Assembly: GCA_036501535.1 (NCBI GenBank) | Contig: DASYAE010000001.1 | Location: 1-40,322, forward strand | DNA length: 40,322 nt | Source of the DNA: DASYAE01 sp036501535 | GTDB lineage: Bacteria; Actinomycetota; Actinomycetes; Streptomycetales; Catenulisporaceae | Direction: 5' to 3' | Shown: positions 26,001-33,989 of the stretch, one piece after another | Position numbering within the stretch: the stretch's first letter is position 1 | Layout: each line of letters begins with the position of its first letter | Made by a program: the position numbers and the translations under genes | The notes under the pieces: model-generated | The model's database searches: none | Told to the model about the DNA's origin: nothing | The model's input: only the letters and a program-made list of their open reading frames with translations

Positions 26001-26600
26001 TCAGACCAGCGCGGGCAGGGTGCGCGGCTTGTAGCCGGGGCGGATCGACTCGAAGGAGTCGATGTCCTCGGCGTGCCGGAGGGTCAGGCCGATGTCGTCC
26101 AGCCCTTCCAGCAGCCGCCAGCGGGTGTAGTCGTCGATCTCGAAGGGCGCGCTCTGCCCGTCCCAGCGCACCTCGCGCGACTCGAGGTCGACGGTCACCT
26201 CGGTCCCGGGATCCTGCTCGGTCGCGGCCCAGATCCGCTCGACCGTCTCCTGCGGCAGCACCACGGTCAGCAGCCCGCCCTTGAGCGAGTTGCCGCGGAA
26301 GATGTCGGCGTAGCGGGCCGAGATCACCGCCTTGAAGCCGTAGTCCTGCAGCGCCCAGACCGCGTGCTCCCGGGACGAGCCGGTGCCGAAGTCGGGGCCG
26401 GCCACCAGGATCGTGGCGCCCTGCCGCTCCGGCTTGTTGAGCACGAACTCCGGGTCGCCGCGCCAGGCCGCGAACAGGCCGTCCTCGAAGCCGGTGCGGG
26501 TGACCCGCTTGAGGTAGACCGCGGGGATGATCTGGTCGGTGTCCACATTCGAACGGCGCAGCGGGGCGGCCGTGCCGGTGTGGCTGGTGAACTTCTCCAT
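26001..26600 (-). CDS. leuD: 3-isopropylmalate dehydratase small subunit LeuD
   Basis: Swivelling-domain subunit of isopropylmalate isomerase, leucine synthesis. 199 residues. SNVDTDQIIPAVYLKR and GPDFGTGSSREHAVWALQDYG are the family signatures, followed by ADIFRGNSLKGGLL. ATG 26600 lies 5 nt after the leuC stop, and its ribosome site GGAGGT is inside the last leuC codons, so the two are coupled. Confidence 0.97.
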   Translation of the reverse strand: MEKFTSHTGTAAPLRRSNVDTDQIIPAVYLKRVTRTGFEDGLFAAWRGDPEFVLNKPERQGATILVAGPDFGTGSSREHAVWALQDYGFKAVISARYADIFRGNSLKGGLLTVVLPQETVERIWAATEQDPGTEVTVDLESREVRWDGQSAPFEIDDYTRWRLLEGLDDIGLTLRHAEDIDSFESIRPGYKPRTLPALV

Positions 26601-26605
26601 CGTTC

Positions 26606-28072
26606 TCAGACCTCCGCTGCGGTACGGGCCGGGACGGGCTGCGGCAGATCGCCCGGGGCGGTGAGCCGGCCGGTGACCGCGGTGGCCGCGGCGACCAGCG
26701 GGGAGACCAGGTGGGTGCGCCCGCCCTTGCCCTGCCGGCCCTCGAAGTTCCGGTTCGAGGTGGAGGCGGAGCGCTCGCCGGGGGCCAGCTGGTCCGGGTT
26801 CATGCCCAGGCACATGGAACAGCCGGCGAAGCGCCACTCCGCGCCGGCCGCGGTGAAGACCTTGTCCAGGCCCTCCGCCTCGGCCTCCAGCCGGACCCGG
26901 GCCGAGCCGGGGACGACCAGCATGCGCACGCCGTCGGCGACCTTGTGGCCCTTGATGACGGAGGCCGCGGCGCGCAGGTCCTCGATCCGGCCGTTGGTGC
27001 ACGAGCCGACGAAGACGGTGTCCACGGCGATCTCGCGCAGCGGCGTGCCCGCGGTCAGCCCCATGTACTCCAGGGCCCGCTCGGCGTTGGCGCGCTCGTT
27101 CGGGTCGGCGTAGGAGGCCGGGTCCGGCACCGAGGAGGCGAGCGGGGCACCCTGGCCCGGGTTGGTGCCCCAGGTGACGAACGGGGTCAGCGCGTCGGCG
27201 TCGATGACGACCTCGGCGTCGAACTCGGCGCCCTCGTCGGTGCGCAGCGTGGCCCAGTAGGCCGTCGCGGCCTCCCATTCCGAGCCCTGTGGGGCGTGCG
27301 GGCGGTCCTTGAGGTAGCCGAGGGTGGTGTCGTCGGGGGCGATCATGCCGGCCCGGGCGCCCGCCTCGATCGACATGTTGCAGATCGTCATCCGGGCCTC
27401 CATCGACAGGGCCCGGATCGCGTCGCCGCGGTATTCGATCACGTAGCCCTGGCCGCCGCCGGTGCCGATCTTGGCGATGACGGCGAGCACGACGTCCTTG
27501 GCGGTCACGCCGGGCTGCAGGGCGCCGGTGACGTTGACCGCCATGGTCTTGAAGGGTTTGAGCGGCAGCGTCTGGGTGGCCAGGACGTGCTCGACCTCGC
27601 TGGTGCCGATGCCGAACGCCAGGGCGCCGAAAGCGCCGTGGGTGGAGGTGTGCGAGTCGCCGCAGACGATGGTCATGCCGGGCTGGGTGAGGCCGAGCTG
27701 CGGGCCGATCACGTGCACGACGCCCTGGTTCGCGTCGCCGAGCGAGTGCAGCCGGACGCCGAACTCGGCGCAGTTGCGCCGCAGCGTCTCGATCTGGGTC
27801 CGGGAGACCGGGTCGGCGATCGGCTTGTCGATGTCCAGGGTGGGGGTGTTGTGGTCCTCGGTGGCGATCGTGAGGTCCGGCCGGCGCACCGTGCGGCCGG
27901 AGATGCGCAGGCCCTCGAAGGCCTGGGCGCTGGTCACCTCGTGGACGAAATGCATGTCGATGTAGAGGAGGTCGGGCTCGCCCTCGGCGCGGCGCACCAG
28001 GTGCGCCTCCCAGACCTTTTCGGCCAGGGTACGGCGCACGGCCGTCCCGGACTCTGCGGCATTCGCTGCCAT
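26606..28072 (-). CDS. leuC: 3-isopropylmalate dehydratase large subunit LeuC
   Basis: Aconitase-family catalytic subunit that converts 2- to 3-isopropylmalate. 488 residues. The [4Fe-4S] ligands are C358 (FVGSCTNGR), C418 and C421 (AGCSMC). HFVHEVTSAQAFEGL, TEDHNTPT and GDSHTSTHGAFGALAFGIGTSEVEH are further signatures. ATG 28072 has AAGGAG 8 nt upstream. It is divergent from ndgR, which in Streptomyces binds this intergenic region and controls leuCD. Confidence 0.97.
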   Translation of the reverse strand: MAANAAESGTAVRRTLAEKVWEAHLVRRAEGEPDLLYIDMHFVHEVTSAQAFEGLRISGRTVRRPDLTIATEDHNTPTLDIDKPIADPVSRTQIETLRRNCAEFGVRLHSLGDANQGVVHVIGPQLGLTQPGMTIVCGDSHTSTHGAFGALAFGIGTSEVEHVLATQTLPLKPFKTMAVNVTGALQPGVTAKDVVLAVIAKIGTGGGQGYVIEYRGDAIRALSMEARMTICNMSIEAGARAGMIAPDDTTLGYLKDRPHAPQGSEWEAATAYWATLRTDEGAEFDAEVVIDADALTPFVTWGTNPGQGAPLASSVPDPASYADPNERANAERALEYMGLTAGTPLREIAVDTVFVGSCTNGRIEDLRAAASVIKGHKVADGVRMLVVPGSARVRLEAEAEGLDKVFTAAGAEWRFAGCSMCLGMNPDQLAPGERSASTSNRNFEGRQGKGGRTHLVSPLVAAATAVTGRLTAPGDLPQPVPARTAAEV

Positions 28073-28192
28073 CAGCTTGACTCCTTCGACTGCCGGTCGG
28101 CGCCTTTGCCCAACCGGCTCGGGTCTCGGCGCTGCGCGCTGTGCGAACTACGGTTGACTCCGAGCGTGGCACCGTCCTACAGGCCACCGCAC

Positions 28193-28221
28193 TTGTGTCT
28201 CGTGATTTGAGATGGCAATAT
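28193..28221 (+). promoter_or_regulatory. ndgR promoter with embedded inverted repeat
   Basis: TTGTGT (28193-28198) and CAATAT (28216-28221) are 17 bp apart; the ndgR ATG follows after 6 nt, so the mRNA is probably leaderless. The spacer contains TCTC-N7-GAGA (28198-28212), a likely regulator operator. From its place in the leuC/ndgR spacer, NdgR is the natural candidate for this site. Confidence 0.5.
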
Positions 28222-28227
28222 CGGACC

Positions 28228-28971
28228 ATGGACACATCGACCCGTCTCGCCGACTCCCCCACCTCCAGTGGCGTCGGGGTGTTGGACAAGGCCGCCGCCG
28301 TGCTCTCAGCGCTCGAGGCCGGTCCGGCCACACTCGCCACGCTGGTCGCCGCGACCGGCCTGGCCAGGCCCACCGCGCACCGGCTGGCGGTGGCGCTGGA
28401 GCACCACAGGCTGGTGTCCCGGGACATGCAGGGCCGGTTCATCCTGGGCCCGCGGCTGTCCGAGCTGGCGGTCGCGGCGGGCGAGGACAGGCTGCTGGCC
28501 GCGGCGGGTCCGGTGCTGACCAATCTGCGGGACGTGACTGGAGAATCGGCACAGCTCTACCGGAGGCAGGGCGACATGCGGGTCTGCGTCGCAGCGGCAG
28601 AACGCCTGTCCGGACTGCGGGACACGGTACCGGTCGGCTCGGCGCTGCCGATGTCGGCGGGATCCGGCGCGCAGGTGCTGCTGGCGTGGGAGGAGCCGGA
28701 CCGCATGCACCGCGGCCTGCAAGGCGCCCGGTACACGGCCACGACCCTGGCCGGGGTGCGCCGGCGGGGCTGGGCGCAGTCGGTCGCGGAGCGGGAGATG
28801 GGTGTCGCGTCGGTCTCGGCCCCGGTGCGCGGCCCGAACAACCGGGTGATCGCGGCGGTGTCGGTGTCGGGCCCGATCGAGCGGCTGGGCCGGCAGCCCG
28901 GCAAGCTGCACGGCGAGTCCGTGGTCGAGGCAGCGATGCGGCTGACGGAAGCGGTTAAGCGCAGCGGCTGA
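28228..28971 (+). CDS. ndgR: IclR-family regulator of amino-acid metabolism (NdgR/AreB type)
   Basis: 247 residues. The N-terminal winged helix (about 15-75) includes GVGVLDKAAAVLSALEAGPATLATLVAATGLARPTAHRLA. The C-terminal IclR effector domain has LRDTVPVGSALPMSAGSGAQVLLAW and RGWAQSVAEREMGVASVSAPVRGPNNRVIAAVSVSGP motifs. In Streptomyces the gene divergent from leuC is ndgR (areB), controlling leucine synthesis and nitrogen- or antibiotic-related genes; the name rests on this synteny and similarity. ATG 28228 has no ribosome site but a promoter at leaderless spacing; a GTG at 28141 is rejected. Confidence 0.92.
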   Translation: MDTSTRLADSPTSSGVGVLDKAAAVLSALEAGPATLATLVAATGLARPTAHRLAVALEHHRLVSRDMQGRFILGPRLSELAVAAGEDRLLAAAGPVLTNLRDVTGESAQLYRRQGDMRVCVAAAERLSGLRDTVPVGSALPMSAGSGAQVLLAWEEPDRMHRGLQGARYTATTLAGVRRRGWAQSVAEREMGVASVSAPVRGPNNRVIAAVSVSGPIERLGRQPGKLHGESVVEAAMRLTEAVKRSG

Positions 28972-29075
28972 GCGTCGCGGTCTAGGCAGGAAAGCAGCGC
29001 AGGGACGCAGCACGGCAGCGGCGCATCACGGCAGGAACGCAGCGCAGCACGAAGGCAGGGCGGCAGAGACGCAGC

Positions 29076-29160
29076 GCGGGCCGGGCATCTGCGAGGCCGA
29101 GGGGCAGGGCGGGCCAGGCATCTGCGAGGCCGAGAGGCAGGGCGGGCCAGGCATCTTCGC
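29076..29160. repeat. 33-bp tandem repeat, about 2.5 copies
   Basis: Units start at 29076, 29109 and 29142, each beginning GCGGGCC(A/G)GGCATCT. Copies 1 and 2 differ at two bases; copy 3 is cut after about 15 matching bases. The array lies between the convergent ndgR and glxA-like genes, after a GCAGCG-rich low-complexity stretch (28985-29075). It contains no credible gene. Confidence 0.85.
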
Positions 29161-29163
29161 GCC

Positions 29164-30099
29164 TCACGAGATCCGGAAAGCCCGCCGATAGGCGCCCGGA
29201 GTCGTGCCCACCTGGGCGCGGAAGCGACGGCGCAGGTTGACCGCCGATGCGAGACCGACGCGCGCCGCGATCGCCTCCACCGGCAGATCGGTCTCCTCCA
29301 GCAGGGTCCGTGCTTCGGCGACCCGGCGGGAGAGCAGCCACGCGCCCGGACTCGTACCGACCTGGTCGGCGAAGCGCCGGGCGAGCGTTCGCGGCGAGAC
29401 GTTGAGGCACGCAGCCAGGTCGGCCACCGACAACGGCGTTCCCAGTCGCTCACCGGCCCACGCGAACAGACCTTCGAGCGCCTCCGAGGGCGGCGCAGAC
29501 GGCGCGCATTGCGCCTGGCTGCCCTGACGATGCGGCACCATCACCATGTGCCTCGCGAGCCGAGTAGCGTATGCGGCCCCGTAGTCCCTTCGCACCAAGT
29601 GAAGGCACAAGTCGATGCCCGCGCCCGCACCGGCGCTCGTGGCGACATCGCCGTGATCCACGTAAAGCACGTCGGCTTCGACGTCCACCTGGGGGAATTC
29701 CCGCTGCAGCTGCGCGGCACGCTCCCAGTGCGTGGTGGCCGAGCGCCCGTCCAGCAACCCCGTGCGAGCCAGCGCGAACACTCCGGAGCAGATCGTGACC
29801 AGCCGCGCCCCGCGGTCGTGCGCCTGCAGCAGCGCGCGGCGAACGCGAGCGGACAGCGGCGCCTCCACCGGTGCCCAGCCGGGGATGATCACGGTGTCCG
29901 CGGACTCGAGCGCCACAAGGCCGCGCGCCACGGACATCGTGTAGCCGGCCGTCGTCGGCACCGGGCCCGGCGTCTCCGTGCACACGTCGAACTCATAATG
30001 CTGCGGCACCCCGGCCCGCACCGTGCCGAACACCTCGGCGGCGCAGCCGAGCTCGAATGTCGATTGCACCGGCCGTACCAGCGCCACCACGCGATGCAC
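29164..30099 (-). CDS. GlxA-family (DJ-1/PfpI + AraC) transcriptional regulator
   Basis: 311 residues from GTG 30099. Residues 1-170 are a DJ-1/PfpI-like domain with C104 in VTICSGVFALARTGLL, the usual 'elbow' cysteine position, and TTHW. Residues 215-311 are an AraC DNA-binding domain with two helix-turn-helix units: LSVADLAACLNVSPRTLARRF and VEAIAARVGLASAVNLRRRF, ending TTPGAYRRAF. It probably senses a small molecule and controls the divergent cupin gene, 72 nt away. No ribosome site is seen; a -10-like TACTTT 6 nt upstream suggests a leaderless start. An in-frame start 96 nt further upstream would run into the cupin promoter and is not used. Confidence 0.9.
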   Translation of the reverse strand: MHRVVALVRPVQSTFELGCAAEVFGTVRAGVPQHYEFDVCTETPGPVPTTAGYTMSVARGLVALESADTVIIPGWAPVEAPLSARVRRALLQAHDRGARLVTICSGVFALARTGLLDGRSATTHWERAAQLQREFPQVDVEADVLYVDHGDVATSAGAGAGIDLCLHLVRRDYGAAYATRLARHMVMVPHRQGSQAQCAPSAPPSEALEGLFAWAGERLGTPLSVADLAACLNVSPRTLARRFADQVGTSPGAWLLSRRVAEARTLLEETDLPVEAIAARVGLASAVNLRRRFRAQVGTTPGAYRRAFRIS

Positions 30100-30105
30100 G
30101 GCAGA

Positions 30106-30139
30106 AAAGTACCCCGCGGTGTCTTTCTGGACACTGTCC
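30106..30139. promoter_or_regulatory. glxA-like leaderless promoter with overlapping palindromes
   Basis: On the minus strand TACTTT (30106-30111) is 6 nt before the regulator's GTG. Upstream, in the -35 position, two dyads overlap: GTGTC-N6-GACAC (30119-30134) and GGACA-C-TGTCC (30129-30139). Both face the divergent cupin gene. They are a good candidate operator for the regulator. Confidence 0.5.
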
Positions 30140-30171
30140 CGCCGCGGTCCGCGCATGGCACCGTGCAGGGC

Positions 30172-30507
30172 ATGAACCCCGAGATCCTCGCCCAAGAGGG
30201 CTACACCTCCGTCCGCGTCAAGGACTCCCCGGCCCGCGAGCTGTTCCCCGGCATCCGGTTGCGACCGCTGTGGAAAGGCGCGAACGGCGCGCAGGCGTGC
30301 GTGCTGGAGATGGAGCCGAACACCTCATGGCCGCGCCGCGACGTCCACGAGCCCGGCCCGGAGGAGGTCTATGTCGTCGCAGGGACGTTCAACGACGGCG
30401 CACGCGACTACGAGGCCGGCACGTTCCTGCACGCCCCGGCCGGGTCGTGGCACGTGCCCGCGACCGAGACCGGCTGCACCCTGTTCCTCTTCTACCCGGC
30501 GGGCTAG
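30172..30507 (+). CDS. Small cupin-domain protein
   Basis: 111 residues. The cupin barrel is seen in SWPRRDVHEPGPEEVYVVAGTFNDGARDYEAGTFLHAPAGSWHVP: H-x(n)-E and a late His, close to the ChrR/anti-sigma cupin type, with the first His and the Glu pair as possible metal ligands. No helix-turn-helix or sigma-binding part is present. It could be a small metalloenzyme or binding protein. The ATG at 30172 has only a weak site (CAGGG) right before it. It is divergent from the GlxA-type regulator, its likely controller. Confidence 0.82.
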   Translation: MNPEILAQEGYTSVRVKDSPARELFPGIRLRPLWKGANGAQACVLEMEPNTSWPRRDVHEPGPEEVYVVAGTFNDGARDYEAGTFLHAPAGSWHVPATETGCTLFLFYPAG

Positions 30508-30564
30508 CCGACTGACAGGCCTCCCGCCCAGGCGAATCTCGATATCCGCCGGGTCCGAGCTGCG

Positions 30565-31881
30565 TCAATACCCGATATACGGACGGCCCGCCTTGACGGC
30601 CCTGACTCCGGGCACTGCGGCCAGCGAGCCGTATCTGGCGATCGCGTACCGGCAGCCGGCAATGATGTTGTCGATCGGGTCATAGATGCTCCTGTTGTAG
30701 CCGGGCAGTGCATAAGCGTCGAACGTGGAGCCGATCGTCTGCATCAGGCCCCGCGACGGGTCTCCTATCCGGGCGTTGATGTCGGTGCGGTTGATCGCGT
30801 TCGGATCGCCTCCCGATTCGTGTTCGATGATGAGCAGGACGTCTTCAGTGTCGAGCTCGGACGCGGGGACGCCGTGCACCTTCATGACGGCGAAGGCCTC
30901 GCCGACCCAGCGCACGATCTGCGGCTGGTTCGCGTAATGCGGCGACCTCGGCGGATCGGCGCTGCCTCCCGGCCCGGTGGCGTGCCCAGAGCCGCCGCGC
31001 TCGGCCTTCCCGTTTCCGCCGCCGCGACGCTTGCCGACGCCGTTGCCACCGCTGCCGGGACGGGGCACGTGCGGAGTACTGCCACCCGGTTTCACGCCAC
31101 CGCGTTTACCGGAGTGGCCGCTGCCACCATGCGCACCGCCACCATGCGCACCACCGCTGTGCCCACCAGTGCCGTGCCGGGGCGGTGCAGGCGGATGAGG
31201 CTTCTTCTTCGGCCGCGGAGCCGGGCCGGGCTTCGGAGGCTTCGGAGCCGCGGGCGGCGCCGGCTCGGGGGCCTCGTCGTCCAGGCCGCTCAGCAGGTTG
31301 AGGATCGTGTTCGCACCGGCTCCTTTCGTCTCCTGTTCGATGTCGAGCCCGCTTTTGCCCTCGCTCCCGGCGCGATCGAGCAACGACTGGAGTCGCACCC
31401 GAACCGTCGAGTCCGCCTCGGCGTAGTTGGCCGCGACGGCGTACAACTTCTGTGCGTCCGTGCCGAGGTCCGCGGACAGCTGATCCGCGCTCTCGGCCGC
31501 GGAGCCCAGAAAGTCGGTGGCCCGCCTCAGCTCTCCCAGGACGGACATGACCATGCTCCCGGCAAGCACCGGTACGTGTATCGCCGCGCCGAGGTCCACT
31601 GCGGCCGCCGCGTGGAGCACTTCCCGAACCGGGGCCGTACATCGGCCGATCTGCCCGGACTCGGCTCCGATCGACCGCCAGTCGGAGGCCATCGCCGCGA
31701 TCTCGTCGAGGTCCGCCCGGAAATGGTCTGCCTCGGCGGCAGCGCCCTGACCGGCCTGGATCTGACGAGCGCTGCGGCTGCCGCTTCCGCCTCCGGATGC
31801 ATGTCCGCTTCCGCCTCCGCCGCCTTGGCCGCGGTCCCGGTCGCGGCCTTCGTCACGGCTCCGACCGCGGGTCGTCGGCAT
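30565..31881 (-). CDS. WXG100-like protein with C-terminal lytic transglycosylase domain
   Basis: 438 residues. Residues 1-48 are Gly/Arg/Ser-rich. Residues 50-165 are helical with DWRSIGAESGQ and LGSAAESADQLSADLG, like WXG100/ESX-type substrates. Residues 205-312 are a Pro-, Lys-, then Gly/His-rich linker (GGAHGGGAHGGSG repeats). Residues 318-438 are a soluble lytic transglycosylase (SLT) fold: catalytic E353 in IIEHESGGDPNA, SRGLMQTIGSTF at 377-388 and DNIIAGCRYAIARYG. It would cut peptidoglycan glycan strands. No signal peptide is seen, so type VII-like export is an inference. ATG 31881 has GGGGA about 9 nt upstream. It follows the WXG-like gene by 61 nt. Confidence 0.83.
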   Translation of the reverse strand: MPTTRGRSRDEGRDRDRGQGGGGGSGHASGGGSGSRSARQIQAGQGAAAEADHFRADLDEIAAMASDWRSIGAESGQIGRCTAPVREVLHAAAAVDLGAAIHVPVLAGSMVMSVLGELRRATDFLGSAAESADQLSADLGTDAQKLYAVAANYAEADSTVRVRLQSLLDRAGSEGKSGLDIEQETKGAGANTILNLLSGLDDEAPEPAPPAAPKPPKPGPAPRPKKKPHPPAPPRHGTGGHSGGAHGGGAHGGSGHSGKRGGVKPGGSTPHVPRPGSGGNGVGKRRGGGNGKAERGGSGHATGPGGSADPPRSPHYANQPQIVRWVGEAFAVMKVHGVPASELDTEDVLLIIEHESGGDPNAINRTDINARIGDPSRGLMQTIGSTFDAYALPGYNRSIYDPIDNIIAGCRYAIARYGSLAAVPGVRAVKAGRPYIGY

Positions 31882-31942
31882 CGTGCACCGTCCCCATCGT
31901 TTCGACCTTCCCGATCCTCCAATTGGTTCGTGTCCGCCGGCC

Positions 31943-32395
31943 TCAGAACGCCAACGCGAGCGTGTGGACGGAGGCGGCCGCTGATCTCAGATCGCTGACG
32001 AGCGAGCCGAGTTGCGCGACGCGCCGCTCGCCGACCGCGGTGAACGCCGACGCGGCCGCTCCGGTCCAGCGGGACTCCGCCAGCGCGGCACTGATCTTCG
32101 TACGCAGCGACTCGACCTGCTCGGCCAGGCCGCGAAGTTGCGCGGCGTACCCGTCCAACTCGCCCGAGCGGACCCCGAAGAGCTTGCCGAGGAGTGCGCG
32201 CTCGACGTCGGTCGGAGCCTGCACGACATCGCGCGCCACACGTATTTCCCCGCCGACGAGGCCTGCTTCCGCTCCGCCGCCGGCGAATGCGCGAACTGCT
32301 TCGGAGGTCGCGTCGCGCGCCGTTCGCCGCACCACGCTGCCGGCTTCCTCGACCGTACCTGCGACATCACCTACGACGTCACTGACCAGCCCCAT
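31943..32395 (-). CDS. WXG100-like small helical protein
   Basis: 150 residues from ATG 32395, chosen because GGGAG lies 6 nt upstream; ATG 32422 has none. Residues 75-150 form two helices around W110-T-G112 (ESRWTGAAASAF), the WXG signature, with a coiled-coil look on both sides. Residues 1-70 are an extra Gly/Ala/Val-rich helix. No signal peptide or membrane helix. It is probably the partner of the transglycosylase protein downstream; such pairs are exported together by type VII systems, but no EccC/EccD-like gene is in this window. Confidence 0.72.
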   Translation of the reverse strand: MGLVSDVVGDVAGTVEEAGSVVRRTARDATSEAVRAFAGGGAEAGLVGGEIRVARDVVQAPTDVERALLGKLFGVRSGELDGYAAQLRGLAEQVESLRTKISAALAESRWTGAAASAFTAVGERRVAQLGSLVSDLRSAAASVHTLALAF

Positions 32396-32442
32396 GAGCG
32401 TCTCCCGATTCCCCGTCGGCATAGCTTTGATTTACATGTTCG

Positions 32443-32472
32443 ACGCTACGCGGTCCCGGCAAGAGAGCGCAA
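32443..32472 (-). promoter_or_regulatory. Candidate promoter for the WXG/transglycosylase pair
   Basis: On the minus strand TTGCGC (32467-32472) and TAGCGT (32443-32448) are 18 bp apart, 47 nt before the ATG. The region is less GC-rich than its surroundings. Confidence 0.4.
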
Positions 32473-32488
32473 GAGGAAAATCTCAGCC

Positions 32489-32497
32489 TGTGGATAA
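32489..32497 (-). promoter_or_regulatory. Consensus DnaA box
   Basis: The minus strand reads TTATCCACA, the perfect E. coli-type DnaA box and one base from the Streptomyces form TTGTCCACA. It lies alone in the 122-nt gap between the helicase gene and the WXG-like gene. An AT-rich 9-mer like this is not expected often in such GC-rich DNA; whether DnaA binds is unknown. Confidence 0.4.
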
Positions 32498-32517
32498 CTC
32501 GGTCGGAACTGGGAGAA

Positions 32518-33987
32518 CTACGAGGTCACAGGCACGTGGTGGGAGCTGCTGCGGAGGTGCGCCAGGACCGATTGGTGCGCGAACCAGCCGTCCGGGAACT
32601 TCGGCGGGACGCCGAGCCGGGCCTCGTGGTCGCCCGGATTCGCGTCCAGGACCTCCTGGATGCCCGCCCGGCCGACCACGATGCAGGCGTGCCGGTGCCT
32701 CGAGAGCAGTACGCACAGCCGGCCGGTCTCGAGGTGGAACCGGGACGCGTCGGCCCGGCCGGACAGCGGATGCCAGGCGATGGTGACGTCGAATTCACGG
32801 CCTTGCAGCGTGTTCGCGGTGTCCACGGTGATGGCCTCGGTCGGCGCGCCGCCCAAACGGCGCAGTTGGCGTTTCACCGCCTGCCGCTGATCGCGGTGCG
32901 CTGTCCCGATGGCGATCCGCTCCGCGGTTACCGGCCCTCCGCTTGGTGAGCGCTCTGAGACCGCTACCGCGCCACGGCGCAGGAGGCCGACCGCGACGCG
33001 GGCGATCTGCTCCGCCACCTGCTCGTCGGTGCGCAGAGTGTGACGGTGCGGCAGTTCGAGGTAGGACCAGCCGGTCTGTGCGGCCCGGTCCAACGCCTCG
33101 TCGGCCGCCCGATCGCCCGAGTCGTCCGCCCCGAACACGAGGCTGCGCTGCTCCGGTCGAGTGCCCGCCTCGAACGGCCCATTCGGATAGAACGCCTGGG
33201 AGACCAACGGGACCGCGGACGGCGGCAGGCGCCAGGACACCGGCAGGGTGTGCACCGGCAGGCCCGGGTTGTTCCGCAGCGTCACGTCCATCGCGTTGTC
33301 CAGCGGGTTGAAGTCGGACCCGGCCCACTGGTCGGTCTCATAGGCGGAGAACGGGTCGAGCTGGCCGGGGTCGCCGACGAACAGCGCGCGCTCGAACCGG
33401 TTGCCGAGCAGCAGTAGCGCGTCCGAGCGCATCTGGTAGACCTCGTCGACGATCGCCCAGCGTGGCGCGATCGGCTTGGCATACGCCCATTTGGCGGCTG
33501 TGGACACAATGGCCTGACAGCTTTCGAGGCTTTGGGCGTCCTCCCCGAGAGTGATTCCTGCATGGCGCGTCACGCGTGGCGGGGCCAAATAGCCGCTCTT
33601 GTGCAGGCGGCCGATCGACAGGCCCGGGCAGTCTCCGGCGAGCCGGTCGACCAGGTCGTCGGCCTGCTCGTTGGTCTGTGTCACGATCATCACCGGGCGG
33701 TCGGCCTCGGTGAGGTGACGGGTCGCGGCCACGGCGAGGGTCGACTTGCCGGCGCCAGGCGGCGCGTCAACGCAGACTCCGCGGATGGCCGCCGAACGGA
33801 TGGCAGCATCGGCGAGTCCGGCTGGTTCGAACCCGGCCAATTCGACGCCGGCCGATTCAACAGAGTGCTGGCGATCGAGGCGGTCGAGGTCGGCGAGGAT
33901 CGCGGTGAGCGCGACGTGCGCCGCTTCAGCGGGAGAGGCGTATTCGCGGGCGGTTGCAGTGTTGAGCGGGGAGGCGGACGGCGCCAT
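32518..33987 (-). CDS. SF1B (Upf1/Dna2-type) DNA helicase, last gene of the four-gene operon
   Basis: 489 residues. Walker A APPGAGKS is at 75-82, motif Ia near TQTNEQAD (103-110), motif II DEVYQ at 181-185, motif III GDPGQLDP at 205-212, motif IV SWR at 251-253, motif V TANTLQGREFDVTI at 390-403, and motif VI LLSRHRHACIVVG at 427-439. Compactness and motif spelling match SF1B helicases of the Upf1/Dna2 group. It lacks its own nuclease domain; the Fe-S nuclease-like protein two genes upstream could supply it. ATG 33987 begins 2 nt after the preceding stop, with AGGAGG about 13 nt upstream. It may unwind DNA for end processing or attack foreign DNA; which is not known. Confidence 0.88.
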   Translation of the reverse strand: MAPSASPLNTATAREYASPAEAAHVALTAILADLDRLDRQHSVESAGVELAGFEPAGLADAAIRSAAIRGVCVDAPPGAGKSTLAVAATRHLTEADRPVMIVTQTNEQADDLVDRLAGDCPGLSIGRLHKSGYLAPPRVTRHAGITLGEDAQSLESCQAIVSTAAKWAYAKPIAPRWAIVDEVYQMRSDALLLLGNRFERALFVGDPGQLDPFSAYETDQWAGSDFNPLDNAMDVTLRNNPGLPVHTLPVSWRLPPSAVPLVSQAFYPNGPFEAGTRPEQRSLVFGADDSGDRAADEALDRAAQTGWSYLELPHRHTLRTDEQVAEQIARVAVGLLRRGAVAVSERSPSGGPVTAERIAIGTAHRDQRQAVKRQLRRLGGAPTEAITVDTANTLQGREFDVTIAWHPLSGRADASRFHLETGRLCVLLSRHRHACIVVGRAGIQEVLDANPGDHEARLGVPPKFPDGWFAHQSVLAHLRSSSHHVPVTS

Positions 33988-33989
33988 GA

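Noticed and set aside
29076..29160. Possible CRISPR array
   Set aside because: The 33-bp units are directly abutting with no spacers and no cas genes nearby; it is a tandem repeat.
28557..29453. Minus-strand frame containing 11-residue Arg/Pro repeats over the minisatellite
   Set aside because: It overlaps the GlxA-type gene and ndgR in other frames and has no start site; the repeats are a by-product of the 33-bp units.
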